DNA of 64,000 nucleotides from Saccharomyces paradoxus (taxonomy: Eukaryota > Ascomycota > Saccharomycetes > Saccharomycetales > Saccharomycetaceae), in the NCBI RefSeq assembly GCF_002079055.1, contig NC_047490.1, positions 682,001 to 746,000 on the forward strand, given 5' to 3'. Below the pieces are notes generated by a model. The model was not told the DNA's origin, did not search any database, and saw nothing but the letters and a program-made list of their open reading frames with translations. Positions 52,917 to 63,800 of the stretch are shown here, in pieces. Position 1 is the stretch's first letter; each line of letters opens with the position of its first letter. The position numbers and the translations under genes were made by a program.

Positions 52917-54290
52917 TCACCATAACAACATCTTTCTAGGATCTTCAATCAACTCTTTAACAGTCTTCAAGAAAGTAACAGCTTCTCTACCGTCTAGCAA
53001 TCTATGATCATAAGTTAAAGCTAGGTACATCATTGGTCTTGAAACAATTTGTCCATTAACCGTGACGGGTCTCTCCTTGACACCATGCAAGCCTAAAACG
53101 GCAGTTTGTGGTGAATTGATGATAGGAGTACCATACAAAGAACCGAAAACACCACCATTAGATATGGTGAAAGTGCCGCCCGTCATATCCTCCAGAGTTA
53201 ATTTACCATCACGAGCTTTATGACTCAAGCGAACAATTTCGTTCTCAATATCCAAAACGCTTAATGACTCTGCATTACGAACGACGGGGGTAACCAATCC
53301 CTTTGGAGTGGCCACAGCAACAGAAATATCTGTGTAATCGCGATAAACAATCTGGTCACCTTCAATCGCACCATTGACGGCTGGGATATCCTTGGCAGCT
53401 AGGGTACATGCTTTGGAGAAAAGACCCATGAATCCGAATTTAGTACCGGTCTTCTTAATAATTTCATCTTTATATAATTTCCTCATTTCCATTAAAGCTG
53501 ACATGTCAACTTCGTTGAATGTGGTTAGAGAAGCAGCAGTATTTTGAGACTCCTTTAATCTTTCGGCAATTCTCAATCTCATACGATTCATTTTGACTCT
53601 AGTTTCTGTACGTGGGAATGGTGTAAAGGAGTCGGAAGCTACAGGAGTTTCCTTCGCCCTAGGAGCGGTCTTCTTTGGTTCATCGGCTTTTTTTGGTTGA
53701 GCAGCTTCCTTCTTTGGAGTAGCTTCTTCCTTTAAAACTGTTTCCTGCTTCGAAGCTTTTTCTGGAGCAACATCTTGTAATGGTTCCACTTGTTCCGTAG
53801 GCTTTGGCTTAGACTCAGGAGAACCTTCGGCAGGAGTTTCACCAGGCTCAACCTGAGCCAATTCCTCACCAACAGTGACGGTGTCTTCTGGTTTGAAATT
53901 TAGCTTCGTAATCGTACCCGATACTGGCGAATTGACTTCAATATCAATTTTATCGGTCTCAATAGTTGCCAACAACTCATCCTCCTTGATAAAATCACCT
54001 ACATTTTTAGTATATTCCTTTAAAGAACCCTCAGTTAGGGACTCTGCCATGGGGGGAACTTCAATAGAGGTAGATTTGAAACGATTGCCAGTTATGGGGA
54101 ACGGATTTGCGACAAACTTAGTTTTCTTACCAGATAAATATATCGAACCCAAAGATTCGGCTCTATTGGCTTGTTTAAATAAACTTGTAGAGGCATGTCT
54201 CTTGATAAAGGATGCAGCCATGACACTTCTAGCCACTCTAGATTTCACTAAAGACTTGGCAGCTGCAGTACGTGTCGCTCTGGAAAGCAT
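52917..54290 (-). CDS. KGD2: Kgd2, dihydrolipoyl succinyltransferase (E2 of alpha-ketoglutarate dehydrogenase)
   Basis: 457 residues (463 in S. cerevisiae). Kgd2 is the E2 core of the mitochondrial 2-oxoglutarate dehydrogenase complex and passes succinyl from lipoate to CoA. The N-terminus is a basic, Ala/Arg/Ser-rich presequence. The lipoyl domain spans ~75-148 with the lipoylated lysine in ETDKIDIEV (Lys114). A Pro/Lys/Glu-rich linker (~150-220) contains repeated PKK and KEEA units, the likely site of the length difference. There is no E3-binding domain, as in other fungal Kgd2. The catalytic domain ends in [11 protein letters not shown] (His429, Asp433). Confidence 0.97.
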   Translation of the reverse strand: MLSRATRTAAAKSLVKSRVARSVMAASFIKRHASTSLFKQANRAESLGSIYLSGKKTKFVANPFPITGNRFKSTSIEVPPMAESLTEGSLKEYTKNVGDFIKEDELLATIETDKIDIEVNSPVSGTITKLNFKPEDTVTVGEELAQVEPGETPAEGSPESKPKPTEQVEPLQDVAPEKASKQETVLKEEATPKKEAAQPKKADEPKKTAPRAKETPVASDSFTPFPRTETRVKMNRMRLRIAERLKESQNTAASLTTFNEVDMSALMEMRKLYKDEIIKKTGTKFGFMGLFSKACTLAAKDIPAVNGAIEGDQIVYRDYTDISVAVATPKGLVTPVVRNAESLSVLDIENEIVRLSHKARDGKLTLEDMTGGTFTISNGGVFGSLYGTPIINSPQTAVLGLHGVKERPVTVNGQIVSRPMMYLALTYDHRLLDGREAVTFLKTVKELIEDPRKMLLW

Positions 54291-54460
54291 TGTTTAAATA
54301 GTAATCAAAAGTTGTGTCTTTGGCGGTTATAAATGTTGTAGTGAAGTTTATAACAATATTATCTTCTCACTGACTATACAGAGTTAATGATAGCACTTTT
54401 TTTTAGTTCGGATTTTTCTTTTTTACGCTAGATATTTCCTCCCCTGGAGTACAAGAAGAG

Positions 54461-54472
54461 ATTATATATAAA
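54461..54472 (-). promoter_or_regulatory. TATA box of KGD2
   Basis: TATATATAAT on the minus strand, about 170-180 bp upstream of the KGD2 ATG. Confidence 0.5.
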
Positions 54473-54627
54473 AATGTATCTAAAAAGAGGCCAAGTTGAG
54501 GGAAAAAGGATTTGCATTTGTTGTATAGACTAAGAGTGCCCAATAGTAGAATAGAGCGAATGCAGAATAAGAATAAACTTCAGTAACCTTAGATTCCCTT
54601 AGATTCCTGCGTATTTTGTGCCGCTTT

Positions 54628-54664
54628 ATTGGCTCACTCCGGCCGGGACCTTAGTTTTGATTGG
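54628..54664 (-). promoter_or_regulatory. Two CCAAT boxes (Hap2/3/4/5) upstream of KGD2
   Basis: ATTGG on plus (CCAAT on minus) at 54628-54632 and 54660-54664. The second sits in TGATTGGTT, a full match to the Hap consensus TNRYTGGTB. KGD2 is known to need HAP2/HAP3 for respiratory induction. They lie 340-375 bp from the KGD2 ATG. Confidence 0.7.
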
Positions 54665-54861
54665 TTGCGGATAAAGGGTTGGTAGTATCGTCTTTGACGG
54701 CGATGCGGGTGGCTGGAACCGCTTTGTTTATTATTCCCAAAAGAGAAGAGGCAAGAAGTTGCAATAGAGGTTGAACAAAGAGCGCTCATAATAAGATAAC
54801 AGGGTTAAATAGAGACGAGTAAAGACGCAAACGATTAGGGCCTTGCAGGAGACTGTCGAAT

Positions 54862-57800
54862 ATGTCCCAGAACAATAGGCATAAAAAGAGTAATGATAAA
54901 GACAGCTCAGCGGAGCAGTATACGGATAGCGTTGACGATTCATTGACCCAAGAAAACATCACAATAAACAGCGTAACAAGGGCCGCTAACTCAGAGGTGA
55001 ATAAAGGCGGTAGTGATGATGAAGGAGACAAATCAAAGCTTTTTTCGATTTCAAATATTTTGAGTAAGAGGGAGACAAAAGACGCGCTTCCGGGGTTCGC
55101 AGGCAGCAGTTCTCACAATGGAGTACTCACAGCAAATTCGTCAAAGGATATGAATTTCACTTTGGAATTAAGCGAAAATTTGCTGATTGAATGTAGAAAA
55201 CTGCAATCTTCAAATGAAGCTAAAAATGAACAAATTAAGTCTCTCAAACAAATCAAACAGTCATTAAGTGACAAGATTGAGGAGCTCAATAACCAAAGAA
55301 AGTCGTTTATGAAAGAGTTGGACTCGACTAAAGATCTCAACTGGGATTTGGAATCTAAACTAACAAACTTGAGCATGGAATGTAAGCAATTAAAAGAACT
55401 GAAGAAAAAGACTGAAAAATCTTGGAATGATGAAAAGGAAAGCTTAAAAACTTTGAGAACAGATTTGGAAATTTTAACCTTAACTAAAAATGGTATGGAA
55501 AATGATCTTAATTCTCAGAAACTTCATTATGAAAACGAGATTAGTGAACTAAAGGAAAGAATATTAGACTTAAATAATGAGAACGATAAATTACTTATAA
55601 GTGTTTCTGATTTGACAAGTGACATCAATTCCTTACAAGGCGATAGAGCTGAAAAATTAAAAATTCAAAAGCAACTTGATGACGCTAAAGCATCTATTTT
55701 TTCGTTGAAAAGGAAAGTACAAAAGAAATACCATCAAAAACAGCATACTTCCGACACTACAGTAGCATCCGATTCTGATTCGGAGTGGGCCACTAGTGAA
55801 GAAGACATTTTTGACATAGTGACCGATATTGACCACATGATCGAAGCACACCCCTCTGTCGAGGATCTTTCTGAAGATCTCGTTAAAAAGTACTCAGAAA
55901 ACAACAATATGACCTTGTTGTCAAATGATTCTTATAATAACTTGTTACAAAAAAGCGAAAGTGTATCCAAACCAAAAGGCGACGAATTGATGACTAAAGA
56001 GGTTGCTGAAAACCTGAATATGATTGCGTTACCAAACGACGACAATTACAACAAAAAAGATTTCTCATTAGAATCCCATATCAAATATTTAGAGGCTTCT
56101 GGCTATAAAGTACTTCCTCTAGAGGAGTTTGAGAACATGAAACAATCCATATCAAATCCGCCATATAGTTATCTGAGGGAAAAACTTAAGGCATTGAAAA
56201 AGATACCCATTGACCAAAATACGTTTAACTTGATAAAGGAACCTACTATTGATTTTTTGCTGCCTCTAACATCTAAGATTGACTGCCTGATAATACCAAC
56301 CAAAGATTATAACGATCTTCTTGAAAGCACCAAGAATCCATCAGTAGAACAGGTGAAAGAATGCCTGGGAAGAAACAGTAGTTTAGAATTCACTATATGT
56401 AAATGGCTAGAAGAGAGAAACGACTGCAAATTACTCAGTAATAATGTGTACTTTTCGATGGTTGATAAAATAGAAACGCCTTCAAAACAATACCTATCAA
56501 ATAAGGCAAAAGAGTACGATCAGGTGCTGGTTGATACCAAAACATTAGAAGATTTACAGAACCCAACGGTGGATGTGCTAAAAAGAAAAGCTTCTGCATC
56601 TGATTATTTATTGCTCAAGAAAGAAGACTACGAGAGTCCATCCCTGGAATACTTGGTTGAACACGCCAAAGCTACTGATCACCACTTACTATCTGACAGT
56701 GCGTACCAAGACCTAGTCAAATTCAAGGAGACGCCTGATATCGAATTCTTGAAGGAGAAATCTGCAAGCCTAGGTCATACCATTGTTTCCGATGAGGCAT
56801 ATTCCGAGTTACAACACAAATACTCTGATTTGGAGAAGCAATTGGAACAACCATCTTTAGCATACCTGGTTGAACACGCCAAAGCTACTGATCACCACTT
56901 ACTATCTGACAGTGCGTACCAAGACCTAGTCAAATTCAAGGAGACGCCTGATATCGAATTCTTGAAGGAGAAATCTGCAAGCCTAGGTCATACCATTGTT
57001 TCCGATGAGGCATATTCCGAGTTACAACACAAATACTCTGATTTGGAGAAGCAATTGGAACAACCATCTTTAGCATACCTGGTTGAACACGCCAAGGCTA
57101 CTGATCACCACTTACTATCTGACAGTGCGTACCAAGACCTAGTCAAATTCAAGGAGACGCCTGATATCGAATTCTTGAAGAAGAAATCTGCAAGCCTAGG
57201 TCATACCATTGTTTCCGATGAGGCATATTCCGAGTTACAACACAAATACTCTGATTTGGAGAAGCAATTGGAACAACCATCTTTAGCATACTTGGTTGAA
57301 CACGCCAAGGCTACTGATCACCACTTACTATCTGACAGTGCGTACCAAGACCTAGTCAAATTCAAGGAGACGCCTGATATCGAATTCTTGAAGAAGAAAT
57401 CTGCAAGCCTAGGTCATACCATTGTTTCCGATGAGGCATATTCCGAGTTACAACACAAATACTCTGATTTGGAGAAGCAATTGGAACAACCATCTTTAGC
57501 ATACCTGGTTGAACACGCCAAAGCTACTGATCACCACTTACTATCTGACAGTGCGTACCAAGACCTAGTCAAATTCAAGGAGACGCCTGATATCGAATTC
57601 TTGAGGGAGAAATCTGCAAGCCTAGGTCATACCATTGTTTCCGATGAGGCATATTCCGAGTTACAACACAAATACTCTGATTTGGAGAAGCAATTGGAAC
57701 AACCATCTTTAGCATACCTGGTTGAACACGCCAAAGCTACTGATCACCACTTACTATCTGACAGTGCGTACCAAGACCTAGTCAAATTCAAGGAGACGCC

Positions 57801-60800
57801 TGATATCGAATTCTTGAGGGAGAAATCTGCAAGCCTAGGTCATACCATTGTTTCCGATGAGGCATATTCTAAATTGGAGAAGCAATTGGAACAACCATCT
57901 CTAGCATACCTGGTTGAACACGCCAAAGCTACTGATCACCACTTACTATCTGACAGTGCGTACCAAGACCTAGTCAAATTCAAGGAGACGCCTGATATCG
58001 AATTCTTGAGGGAGAAATCTGCAAGCCTAGGTCATACCATTGTTTCCGATGAGGCATATTCCGAGTTACAACACAAATACTCTGATTTGGAGAAGCAATT
58101 GGAACAACCATCTCTAGCATACCTGGTTGAACACGCCAAAGCTACTGATCACCACTTACTATCTGACAGTGCGTACCAAGACCTAGTCAAATTCAAGGAG
58201 ACGCCTGATATCGAATTCTTGAGGGAGAAATCTGCAAGCCTAGGTCATACCATTGTTTCCGATGAGGCATATTCCGAGTTACAACACAAATACTCTGATT
58301 TGGAGAAGCAATTGGAACAACCATCTTTAGCATACCTGGTTGAACACGCCAAAGCTACTGATCACCACTTACTATCTGACAGTGCGTACCAAGACCTAGT
58401 CAAATTCAAGGAGACGCCTGATATCGAATTCTTGAAGGAGAAATCTGCAAGCCTAGGTCATACCATTGTTTCCGATGAGGCATATTCTAAATTGGAGAAG
58501 CAATTGGAACAACCATCTCTAGCATACCTGGTTGAACACGCCAAAGCTACTGATCACCACTTACTATCTGACAGTGCGTACCAAGACCTAGTCAAATTCA
58601 AGGAGACGCCTGATATCGAATTCTTGAAGGAGAAATCTGCAAGCCTAGGTCATACCATTGTTTCCGATGAGGCATATTCTAAATTGGAGAAGCAATTGGA
58701 ACAACCATCTCTAGCATACCTGGTTGAACACGCCAAAGCTACTGATCACCACTTACTATCTGACAGTGCGTACCAAGACCTAGTCAAATTCAAGGAGACG
58801 CCTGATATCGAATTCTTGAGGGAGAAATCTGCAAGCCTAGGTCATACCATTGTTTCCGATGAGGCATATTCCGAGTTACAACACAAATACTCTGATTTGG
58901 AGAAGCAATTGGAACAACCATCTTTAGCATACCTGGTTGAACACGCCAAAGCTACTGATCACCACTTACTATCTGACAGTGCGTACCAAGACCTAGTCAA
59001 ATTCAAGGAGACGCCTGATATCGAATTCTTGAGGGAGAAATCTGCAAGCCTAGGTCATACCATTGTTTCCGATGAGGCATATTCTAAATTGGAGAAGCAA
59101 TTGGAACAACCATCTCTAGCATACCTGGTTGAACACGCCAAAGCTACTGATCACCACTTACTATCTGACAGTGCGTACCAAGACCTAGTCAAATTCAAGG
59201 AGACGCCTGATATCGAATTCTTGAGGGAGAAATCTGCAAGCCTAGGTCATACCATTGTTTCCGATGAGGCATATTCCGAGTTACAACACAAATACTCTGA
59301 TTTGGAGAAGCAATTGGAACAACCATCTTTAGCATACCTGGTTGAACACGCCAAAGCTACTGATCACCACTTACTATCTGACAGTGCGTACCAAGACCTA
59401 GTCAAATTCAAGGAGACGCCTGATATCGAATTCTTGAAGGAGAAATCTGCAAGCCTAGGTCATACCATTGTTTCCGATGAGGCATATTCTAAATTGGAGA
59501 AGCAATTGGAACAACCATCTCTAGCATACCTGGTTGAACACGCCAAAGCTACTGATCACCACTTACTATCTGACAGTGCGTACCAAGACCTAGTCAAATT
59601 CAAGGAGACGCCTGATATCGAATTCTTGAAGGAGAAATCTGCAAGCCTAGGTCATACCATTGTTTCCGATGAGGCATATTCTAAATTGGAGAAGCAATTG
59701 GAACAACCATCTCTAGCATACCTGGTTGAACACGCCAAAGCTACTGATCACCACTTACTATCTGACAGTGCGTACCAAGACCTAGTCAAATTCAAGGAGA
59801 CGCCTGATATCGAATTCTTGAGGGAGAAATCTGCAAGCCTAGGTCATACCATTGTTTCCGATGAGGCATATTCCGAGTTACAACACAAATACTCTGATTT
59901 GGAGAAGCAATTGGAACAACCATCTTTAGCATACCTGGTTGAACACGCCAAGGCTACTGATCACCACTTACTATCTGACAGTGCGTACCAAGACCTAGTC
60001 AAATTCAAGGAGACGCCTGATATCGAATTCTTGAAGAAGAAATCTGCAAGCCTAGGTCATACCATTGTTTCCGATGAGGCATATTCCGAGTTACAACACA
60101 AATACTCTGATTTGGAGAAGCAATTGGAACAACCATCTTTAGCATACTTGGTTGAACACGCCAAGGCTACTGATCACCACTTACTATCTGACAGTGCGTA
60201 CCAAGACCTAGTCAAATTCAAGGAGACGCCTGATATCGAATTCTTGAAGAAGAAATCTGCAAGCCTAGGTCATACCATTGTTTCCGATGAGGCATATTCC
60301 GAGTTACAACACAAATACTCTGATTTGGAGAAGCAATTGGAACAACCATCTTTAGCATACCTGGTTGAACACGCCAAAGCTACTGATCACCACTTACTAT
60401 CTGACAGTGCGTACCAAGACCTAGTCAAATTCAAGGAGACGCCTGATATCGAATTCTTGAGGGAGAAATCTGCAAGCCTAGGTCATACCATTGTTTCCGA
60501 TGAGGCATATTCCGAGTTACAACACAAATACTCTGATTTGGAGAAGCAATTGGAACAACCATCTTTAGCATACCTGGTTGAACACGCCAAAGCTACTGAT
60601 CACCACTTACTATCTGACAGTGCGTACCAAGACCTAGTCAAATTCAAGGAGACGCCTGATATCGAATTCTTGAGGGAGAAATCTGCAAGCCTAGGTCATA
60701 CCATTGTTTCCGATGAGGCATATTCCGAGTTACAACACAAATACTCTGATTTGGAGAAGCAATTGGAACAACCATCTTTAGCATACCTGGTTGAACACGC

Positions 60801-63800
60801 CAAAGCTACTGATCACCACTTACTATCTGACAGTGCGTACCAAGACCTAGTCAAATTCAAGGAGACGCCTGATATCGAATTCTTGAGGGAGAAATCTGCA
60901 AGCCTAGGTCATACCGTTGTTTCCAATGAGGCATATTCTAAATTGGAGAAGCAATTGGAACAACCATCTCTAGCATACTTGGTTGAACACGCCAAGGCTA
61001 CTGATCACCACTTACTATCTGACAGTGCGTACCAAGACCTAGTCAAATTCAAGGAGACGCCTGATATCGAATTCTTGAAGAAGAAATCTGCAAGCCTAGG
61101 TCATACCATTGTTTCCGATGAGGCATATTCCGAGTTACAACACAAATACTCTGATTTGGAGAAGCAATTGGAACAACCATCTTTAGCATACCTGGTTGAA
61201 CACGCCAAGGCTACTGATCACCACTTACTATCTGACAGTGCGTACCAAGACCTAGTCAAATTCAAGGAGACGCCTGATATCGAATTCTTGAAGAAGAAAT
61301 CTGCAAGCCTAGGTCATACCATTGTTTCCGATGAGGCATATTCCGAGTTACAACACAAATACTCTGATTTGGAGAAGCAATTGGAACAACCATCTTTAGC
61401 ATACTTGGTTGAACACGCCAAGGCTACTGATCACCACTTACTATCTGACAGTGCGTACCAAGACCTAGTCAAATTCAAGGAGACGCCTGATATCGAATTC
61501 TTGAAGAAGAAATCTGCAAGCCTAGGTCATACCATTGTTTCCGATGAGGCATATTCCGAGTTACAACACAAATACTCTGATTTGGAGAAGCAATTGGAAC
61601 AACCATCTTTAGCATACCTGGTTGAACACGCCAAGGCTACTGATCACCACTTACTATCTGACAGTGCGTACCAAGACCTAGTCAAATTCAAGGAGACGCC
61701 TGATATCGAATTCTTGAAGAAGAAATCTGCAAGCCTAGGTCATACCATTGTTTCCAATGAATCATATTCTAAATTGGAGAAGCAATTGGAACAACCATCT
61801 CTGGAATATTTGGTTGAACGTGCTGAACAAATACAGACAAAAGTTATAACCGTATCAGACTTTAACAAGTTAATGAATCCATCCTTGGAAGATTTAACTT
61901 CAAAGTTGCAAAACTCAGAGTACCAGATTGTTCCAAAGGATGAGTACATTGCATTGAAAGAAATGATGGAAGATCCTGACGTTCAACTGTTAAAATCTAA
62001 GTTGAAAGGTTACCACATAATTGATACAGCAGCATACAATGAGCTAGCCAGCTACTCAAATTCTCCTACATTGGACTTTATTGAAGAGAAAGCCAAAAGC
62101 AAAGGTTTTAGGTTGATAGATGCCAACAAATATATTGATTTGAATAGAATAGCCACTACTCCTTCTAAAGAAGAGATAGATAACTTTTGCAGAAAGATTG
62201 GGTACTACGCTTTGGAATTCAAAGAATATGAAAAACTGAAGAATTCTGTGCAGAATCCCTCTAAGGAGTTTATCGAAGAAAAAGCCACCTTATTTGGTCT
62301 TGCGCTAGTTGATAAAACAGAGTATGAAACAATGAAAGACAATTTGAGCAATAAAAATTCACTCATTGCATCTGTAAAGGCACTTGGTCTCGTTGCAATA
62401 CCTGCCCCACAGCTTGCTTCTCTACAGAAGTCATCACTACAAAATAGTACTTTATCTGATATTGAGAATAAATTAAAAGCTTTAGGATATGTCGCAATAA
62501 GTAAGGAAAACCTAGCAAACCTAGAGAAACCGATAGTTGAAAGCGCCTCCAGAGATGATGTCTTGAACATATGCTCCAAGTTCAGTCTAATACCAGTGTC
62601 CACTGAAGAATATGATAATATGAAGAAAGAACGCGCTCAAACCTTGAATGCTCTCAGTGATCCATCCATTGATTTTTTGAAGGAAAAATCCGAAAAATAT
62701 GAATTGGTCGTAATTGATAGACATGATTACGAGGAGAAGCAAGAAGCCATTGAAAATCCAACCCTTGATTATTTAAAAGATTCTTTGAGCAAAATAGGCC
62801 ACATCGCAATTTTAAAGCAGGATTATGAATCAATGGTTGCTAAATACGAAAAGCCACAACTGGATTATTTAAAAATTTCGTCTGCAAAAATTGACCACAC
62901 TGTAATTCCTCTGTCTGAGTACAATCTGATGGTTACAGGCTATAAAGATCCTAGTTTGAGCTACTTGAGAGAGAAGGCTGATTTGAATAATCATGTTTTA
63001 ATAAAGGATGAGGACTATAGAAATACTCTAGCTGCATCAGAGCATCCAACGGAGGCCAACCTCTCCGAAAAGGCATCTTTATTAAATAAAGTCTTGGTAG
63101 ACAAGGATGATTATGCCAACATGTCACGTTCGATTGAAAATCCAACGGTTGATTTCTTATCCACTAGGGCGCTATCAGTTGGGAAAATACTAGTTAATGA
63201 ATCTACGCACAAAAGAAACGAGAAACTATTATCCGAGCCAAATTCTGAATTTTTGGCCATGAAAGCTAAGGAGCAAGGGCTAATCATCATTTCCGAAGAA
63301 GAATATTCAGGACTCCAGGATAAAATAGATCATCCTAGCTTGGACGTTCTAAAAGAAAAGGCTACCGATTTTGGTAGTGTCATAGTAGATAACACAGAAT
63401 ACCAACGGTTGCTGAACACTGCAATTGCCTACCCTCCCATAACTTATGAAGATTTGAAGGCATATGCTCACCAATTCGATATGGAATTATACCCTTTAAA
63501 CCCCAACGAACTTTCTCAGGCCGAGAGTCCAGAGCGCTTTGATGAACAATCTATAAACACAACAAGCAGTAACTCGACCACAACATCAAGTATGTTCACA
63601 GACGCATTGGATGATAATATTGAAGAGCTTAATCGTGACGAATTCGAACAAGATGAAGATGTAACTGACATAATATCGAAGTCATCCACAGTAAAAGGTG
63701 TCACTAACATTCCCGCATACGCAACCATTAAAAATTCCGCCGAAGAACTGGGTTACAAATTAGTTCCGATTGAAAATTCAAGTGCGAATCTTAAATATAT

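Larger units (their letters stand above)
54291..54861. other. Divergent promoter region KGD2 / NUM1
   Basis: 571 bp. KGD2 side: a TATA element and CCAAT boxes (listed). A CCCCT stress element lies at 54441-54445. No clear element for NUM1. Small antisense frames across the NUM1 start are not called. Confidence 0.6.

Noticed and set aside
54731-55031. Minus-strand frames across the NUM1 start
   Set aside because: They overlap the NUM1 N-terminus, correspond in place to the dubious YDR149C, and have hydrophobic antisense composition only.
56738-61720. GATATCGAATTC occurring in every NUM1 unit, identical to a cloning-vector polylinker string
   Set aside because: It codes for Asp-Ile-Glu-Phe in frame inside each repeat, and no other vector sequence flanks it; the likeness is coincidence.
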